Below, one piece after another: positions 6,340-9,147 of a stretch of 9,147 nucleotides of DNA. The stretch covers positions 1 to 9,147 of the forward strand of contig JAOPVD010000366.1 of NCBI GenBank assembly GCA_025966295.1, written 5' to 3'. The DNA is from Frankiales bacterium (GTDB lineage Bacteria > Actinomycetota > Actinomycetes > Mycobacteriales > SCTD01). Made by a program: the position numbers and the translations under genes. Under the pieces are notes generated by a model. That model was given only the letters and a program-made list of their open reading frames with translations. It ran no database searches and was not told the DNA's origin. Every line of letters starts with the position of its first letter. Position 1 is the first letter of the stretch.

Positions 6340-7031
6340 GCGGTCTCGCCGTACAGGCTGGGGTGCTTGGCGTCGATGCCGGCGTCGGCGAGGGCCTGCT
6401 CGTCACGGCTCTCCCGCACCGGGCCGCTGCCCTTGGTCCGGAGGGCGGCGTCGGCCCGGGCCTGCGTCAGCAGGTCGAGGACCTGCGGCCAGGAGCCCCC
6501 GGAGCCCTCGCCGACCAGCTGCCCGGCCGCGTCGACGTAGGCGAAGTAGGGCGAGCCGGGCACCTCGAAGGCGTCCCAGGCCTCGTCCGACAGCAGCAGG
6601 GGGACCGACGCCGGCTCGCGCTCGCGCAGCGCCGACTCGCTCTCCTCGTCGAGGCCGCGGGTGACGACGAGCAGCCGGGCGCCGGGCGGCAGCGATGGCC
6701 GGCCGCGGAACGCCTTCCAGAACTCCTGGCAGGTCGTGCAGCCGCTGGACAGGAACGCGATCAGGGTGTCCTGGCCCTGCAGGGACAGGGCCACCACGTC
6801 GCCGTCCAGGGTGCTGCCGCTGACCACGGCCGGCACCCCCGCGACCGGCTGGCGGCGGGGGGCGGTGATCCCCTCGATGGTCACCGGCACCGGACCGGTT
6901 TTGTCGAGCTCCAGGCCGGCACCGAGCTCGTGCAGCGCCTTGAGGATCTCGGCGTGGCTGCGCAGCAGGCCGGCCACCAGCACCGACAGCAGCAGCACCG
7001 CCGCTCCGAGGGCGACGACGGCGGCGGTCAT
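6336..7031 (-). CDS. MauD-like thioredoxin-fold protein, membrane-anchored
   Basis: 231 residues from the ATG at 7031, which overlaps the mauE-like stop as ATGA. An upstream in-frame start would only add a 15-residue Arg/Ala-rich extension lying inside mauE. Residues 3-23 form one hydrophobic helix, so the thioredoxin domain is expected outside the membrane. The redox motif is LSSGCTTCQEF with Cys98 and Cys101 (CxxC), and a cis-proline follows in PGSPYFAYVD. Between the anchor and the thioredoxin fold lies a charged linker (HAEILKALHELG). MauD proteins are needed with MauE for maturation of the methylamine dehydrogenase small subunit, presumably in disulfide formation or shuffling. Here the likely client is the 20-cysteine protein at the end of the operon. 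The CTTC centre differs from the CPxC usual in MauD. Confidence 0.85.
   Translation of the reverse strand: MTAAVVALGAAVLLLSVLVAGLLRSHAEILKALHELGAGLELDKTGPVPVTIEGITAPRRQPVAGVPAVVSGSTLDGDVVALSLQGQDTLIAFLSSGCTTCQEFWKAFRGRPSLPPGARLLVVTRGLDEESESALREREPASVPLLLSDEAWDAFEVPGSPYFAYVDAAGQLVGEGSGGSWPQVLDLLTQARADAALRTKGSGPVRESRDEQALADAGIDAKHPSLYGETA
6345..6350 (-). promoter_or_regulatory. Ribosome binding site for the ATG at 6339
   Basis: GGCGAG lies 5 nt before the ATG at 6339, inside the end of the mauD-like gene. It supports initiation at 6339 and hence reading through the UGA at 6276-6274. Confidence 0.5.
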
Positions 7032-7510
7032 CGGACCTGCACCAGCGGCAGCACGGCCAGCACGAGGTAGGCGCACGCCGCCACGGCGGTCGTGCTGACG
7101 AGCAGCGCGAGCTCGAGTGACAGCGCGCCCGGCGCCCCGGTCAGGGCGGCCAGGCTGAAGCCGCCGGTCAGCAACGCGTGCGTCCGCGTCGGCGGCAGGT
7201 CGCTCTTGCCGAAGCAGCCGCAGCTGGCCAGCACCCCGCCACGGGCCCGGGCGAGCAGCACGAAGGCGGTGAAGGCGGCGTACGACAGCGCCACGGCGAG
7301 CGCTGTCGCCCGGGTGCCCAGCGCCAGGGCGGCGACGCCGAGGCCCGCCTCGGCGAGCGCGAGCAGACGCACGGCATGACGGGGGACCCGCAGCCGCACG
7401 CTCTTCGCGGCGCGCACCAGCGGCGCCGGATCGACGACCTTCTGGGCGCCGGCGACGACGAGCAGCGCGGACGCGGCGTAGAACGGACCCTCGAGAAGCA
7501 CCCTTCGCAC
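7028..7510 (-). CDS. MauE/DoxX-family redox-associated membrane protein
   Basis: 160 residues with about four hydrophobic helices (about 9-26, 46-65, 68-87 and 113-155, the last probably two). GPFYAASALLVVAGAQKVVDP at the N-terminus and SCGCFGKSDLPPTRTH (96-111), with Cys97 and Cys99, are typical of MauE relatives. MauE spans the cytoplasmic membrane and is required with MauD for a stable, correctly disulfide-bonded methylamine dehydrogenase light chain. The CGC motif is the likely electron-exchange site. It is the first gene of the minus-strand operon, so its promoter should lie in 7511-7608. The start GTG at 7510 has a weak CAGGC upstream; another in-frame GTG three codons later cannot be excluded. 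The stop overlaps the mauD-like ATG. Confidence 0.85.
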   Translation of the reverse strand: MRRVLLEGPFYAASALLVVAGAQKVVDPAPLVRAAKSVRLRVPRHAVRLLALAEAGLGVAALALGTRATALAVALSYAAFTAFVLLARARGGVLASCGCFGKSDLPPTRTHALLTGGFSLAALTGAPGALSLELALLVSTTAVAACAYLVLAVLPLVQVR

Positions 7511-7572
7511 GCTAACGCCTGCCAGGCCGGTCGCAAGGGCACGACACGTCGAACCACCGTAGGCAGGCCATG

Positions 7573-7582
7573 CTGGCGCCAG
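7573..7582. other. Perfect palindrome in the divergent intergenic region
   Basis: ctggcgccag is a perfect 10-bp palindrome between the divergent mauE-like and metallo-beta-lactamase-fold genes, about 14 bp before the putative -10 of the latter. It could be an operator, but such short G+C-rich palindromes arise by chance. Confidence 0.2.
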
Positions 7583-7595
7583 GGTGACGTCGGCC

Positions 7596-7601
7596 TAGGG
7601 T
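7596..7601 (+). promoter_or_regulatory. Putative -10 element for a leaderless transcript
   Basis: TAGGGT ends 7 nt before the GTG at 7609, the spacing seen for leaderless actinobacterial mRNAs. No Shine-Dalgarno sequence precedes this GTG, which fits. A convincing -35 box is not visible. Confidence 0.4.
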
Positions 7602-7608
7602 CTGGTGC

Positions 7609-8634
7609 GTGACGAGCACCTCGAGCCTCCCGTGGGTCGACCCTGGCGCCTTCGAGGTGGCCCCCGGTGTGTACCGGGTTCCGCTGCCGCTGCCCAACGA
7701 CGGCCTGCGTGCCGTCAACGTCTACGTCCTCGTCACCGATGACGGGCTGACGTGCATCGACGCGGGTTGGGCGATCCCCGAGTCCAAGCAGCTGTTCGTG
7801 GCGGCAGTGGCCTCCCTCGGGCACGGCCTCGAGGACGTCCGCCGGTTCCTGGTGACGCACGTGCACCGCGACCACTACACCCAGGCCGTCGACATCCGTC
7901 GCGACGTCGGCTCGTGGGTGGGGCTCGGGCTGGGGGAGAAGCCGACCCTCGACCGGCTCCAGGACCTGAGCCGCAGTCCGCTGGACGGGCAGGTGGCGCA
8001 CCTGCGCAGCTGCGGCGCGCACGAGCTCGCGGACACCGTGGCGAAGTGGCTGCAGGGCCACGTGGTCGAGCTGGACGTGTGGCAGTCGCCGGACGACTGG
8101 CTGGTGGCGGGCCCGATCGCGTTGCCCGGCCGCACGCTGCACGCCGTCGAGACGCCGGGCCACACCGCCGGGCACCTGGTCTTCCACGACCTGGAGGGCG
8201 GGCTGCTGTTCGCCGGCGACCACGTGCTGCCGACCATCACGCCATCGATCGGCTTCGAGCCGGTGCTCACCGCGAACCCGCTGGGTGCCTTCCTCGGCTC
8301 GCTCGCCCTCGTGCGGTCGCGGCCCGACGCCCTTCTGCTGCCGGCGCACGGCCCGGTGGCGCCGTCCGTGCACGCCCGGGTCGACGAGCTGCTCGACCAC
8401 CACGGTCGGCGGCTCGACGAGATCGCTGCAGCCGTCGCCGCGGGGGCCGCGTCCGCCTTCGAGGTGGCAGGCGTGCTGCGCTGGACCCGCCGCCAGCACC
8501 GGCTCGCCGACCTCGACCCGTTCAACGCGATGCTCGCCGTCTTCGAGACGGGCACGCACCTCGACCTGCTGGCCGCGCAGGGCCGGCTCACCCTGGCCGT
8601 CGTGGACGGGATCCGGACCTACACCGGCTCCTAG
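7609..8634 (+). CDS. Metallo-beta-lactamase-fold hydrolase with C-terminal helical domain
   Basis: 341 residues, probably cytosolic. The metal site is complete: THVHRDH (His84, His86, Asp88, His89), TPGHTAGH (His185), FAGDHVL (Asp204) and LPAHGP (His247). This is a dinuclear zinc or iron hydrolase of the glyoxalase II/RNase Z-like superfamily. After about residue 255 an all-helical segment (VDELLDHHGRRLDEIAAAV and LADLDPFNAMLAVFETGTHLDLL) resembles the winged-helix tail of the actinobacterial/LACTB2-like branch. The substrate cannot be named; thioesters, acyl lactones or RNA are all hydrolysed by relatives. The GTG start lies directly after a putative -10 box. Its TAG stop shares the tetranucleotide CTAG with the stop of the opposing peptidase gene. 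Confidence 0.87.
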   Translation: MTSTSSLPWVDPGAFEVAPGVYRVPLPLPNDGLRAVNVYVLVTDDGLTCIDAGWAIPESKQLFVAAVASLGHGLEDVRRFLVTHVHRDHYTQAVDIRRDVGSWVGLGLGEKPTLDRLQDLSRSPLDGQVAHLRSCGAHELADTVAKWLQGHVVELDVWQSPDDWLVAGPIALPGRTLHAVETPGHTAGHLVFHDLEGGLLFAGDHVLPTITPSIGFEPVLTANPLGAFLGSLALVRSRPDALLLPAHGPVAPSVHARVDELLDHHGRRLDEIAAAVAAGAASAFEVAGVLRWTRRQHRLADLDPFNAMLAVFETGTHLDLLAAQGRLTLAVVDGIRTYTGS

Positions 8635-9147
8635 GCCCAGGGGCGGGTGGCGCCGATGAAGTCGTCGCGCCCAGCCGACGTCACCCGCACGACCTCACCG
8701 GTGTACGGCGCCTCGATCATGCGGCCGTTGCCGATGTAGATGGAGACGTGGTGGATCGTCGCCTCGTTGCTCGGGTCGTAGGCGAAGAACATCAGGTCGC
8801 CCGGCTGGAGGTCGGCGCGGGAGCCGATCCGCTTGCCCTGCTGCCACTGGCTGCCGGTGTAGTGGTCGAGGTGGATCCCGGCCTTGGCGTAGCTGAAGAG
8901 CGTGAGGCCCGAGCAGTCGAAGCCCACGGTGTCGGCGCCCTGGGCGAACCCGCGGGTCGGACCGTTCTCGTCGCCGCCACCCCACGAGTACGGCACGCCG
9001 ATCTGTTCGAAGGCCCAGCGGATGGCGGTGGCTGCGGCATCGCTCGGTGCCCGGCCGCGGTCGACGCCGCGTGCGGCGCGGCGCGCCTCCGCGGCGGCAC
9101 GCTCGAGGTGCGCGGCCCGCTGCTTGGCCGAGCCGAGCGCCGACTCC
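8631..9147 (-). CDS. NlpC/P60-family peptidoglycan endopeptidase, 5' end outside the window
   Basis: 171 residues are visible; the frame stays open to the right edge (codons from 9146), so the N-terminus is missing. The visible N-terminal part is Ala/Arg/Glu-rich and helical (SAKQRAAHLERAAAEARRAA), as in the coiled-coil linkers of RipA/RipB-type enzymes. Next comes the catalytic domain: AIRWAFEQIGVPYSWGG, GFDCSGLTLFSYAKAG with the nucleophilic Cys, LQPGDLMFF, and HHVSIYIGNGRMIEAP with the catalytic His. Such enzymes cut the D-Glu to diamino-acid bond of stem peptides in the wall during growth or division and are exported by signal peptides, here out of view. A GTG at 8996 is open in this frame but would lose the start of the domain, so it is not the start. 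Confidence 0.9.
   Translation of the reverse strand, partial: ESALGSAKQRAAHLERAAAEARRAARGVDRGRAPSDAAATAIRWAFEQIGVPYSWGGGDENGPTRGFAQGADTVGFDCSGLTLFSYAKAGIHLDHYTGSQWQQGKRIGSRADLQPGDLMFFAYDPSNEATIHHVSIYIGNGRMIEAPYTGEVVRVTSAGRDDFIGATRPWA

Noticed and set aside
7168..8559. Long minus-strand frame across mauE-like and the hydrolase gene
   Set aside because: It is a shadow of the metallo-beta-lactamase-fold gene, whose + strand product has the complete metal-binding set.

Overview
The window is very G+C-rich and densely coded. It holds a WhiB-family regulator fragment, a GabD1-type dehydrogenase, a Tat-exported protein with LGFP cell-wall repeats, and an NlpC/P60 peptidase fragment. Together these point to an actinobacterium (Actinomycetes); I cannot name a genus from the sequence. 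No tRNA, rRNA, insertion sequence or CRISPR array was seen.

Layout. (1) 2-121: C-terminus of a WhiB-family Fe-S regulator (+), followed by a convergent intergenic region built of two tandem palindromic repeat units (about 126-251). (2) 249-1130 (-): a stand-alone 2-oxoacid dehydrogenase E2-type acyltransferase catalytic domain with no lipoyl domain. It diverges from a two-gene + strand unit: a succinate-semialdehyde dehydrogenase (gabD1-like, 1209-2582) and an HisC/Pat-type aminotransferase (2602-3696). (3) 3660-7510 (-): a compact five-gene operon in the order MauE-like membrane protein, MauD-like thioredoxin-fold protein, CcdA-like membrane protein, a 147-residue protein of unknown function, and a Tat-exported protein that fuses a 20-cysteine MauA-like domain to six LGFP repeats. 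(4) 7609-8634 (+): a metallo-beta-lactamase-fold hydrolase, convergent with an NlpC/P60 peptidoglycan peptidase (8631-9147, -) that runs off the window.

The mau-like operon is the part worth attention. MauE and MauD are the membrane and thioredoxin-like factors needed to mature the disulfide-rich small subunit (MauA) of methylamine dehydrogenase. Here they sit with a MauA-like domain, but no large subunit (MauB) or MauG is present in the window, and the second tryptophan of the TTQ cofactor appears to be missing. I infer a dedicated thiol-redox route that folds a cysteine-rich, cell-wall-directed protein. Every gene junction is a 4-bp ATGA/GTGA overlap if the CcdA-like gene starts at 6339. 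Read from there, it contains one in-frame UGA (6276-6274) exactly where a CcdA-type 'SPC' cysteine would stand, followed by two hairpins. This makes it a candidate selenoprotein. A nonsense mutation, or simple initiation at the ATG at 6264, remains possible.
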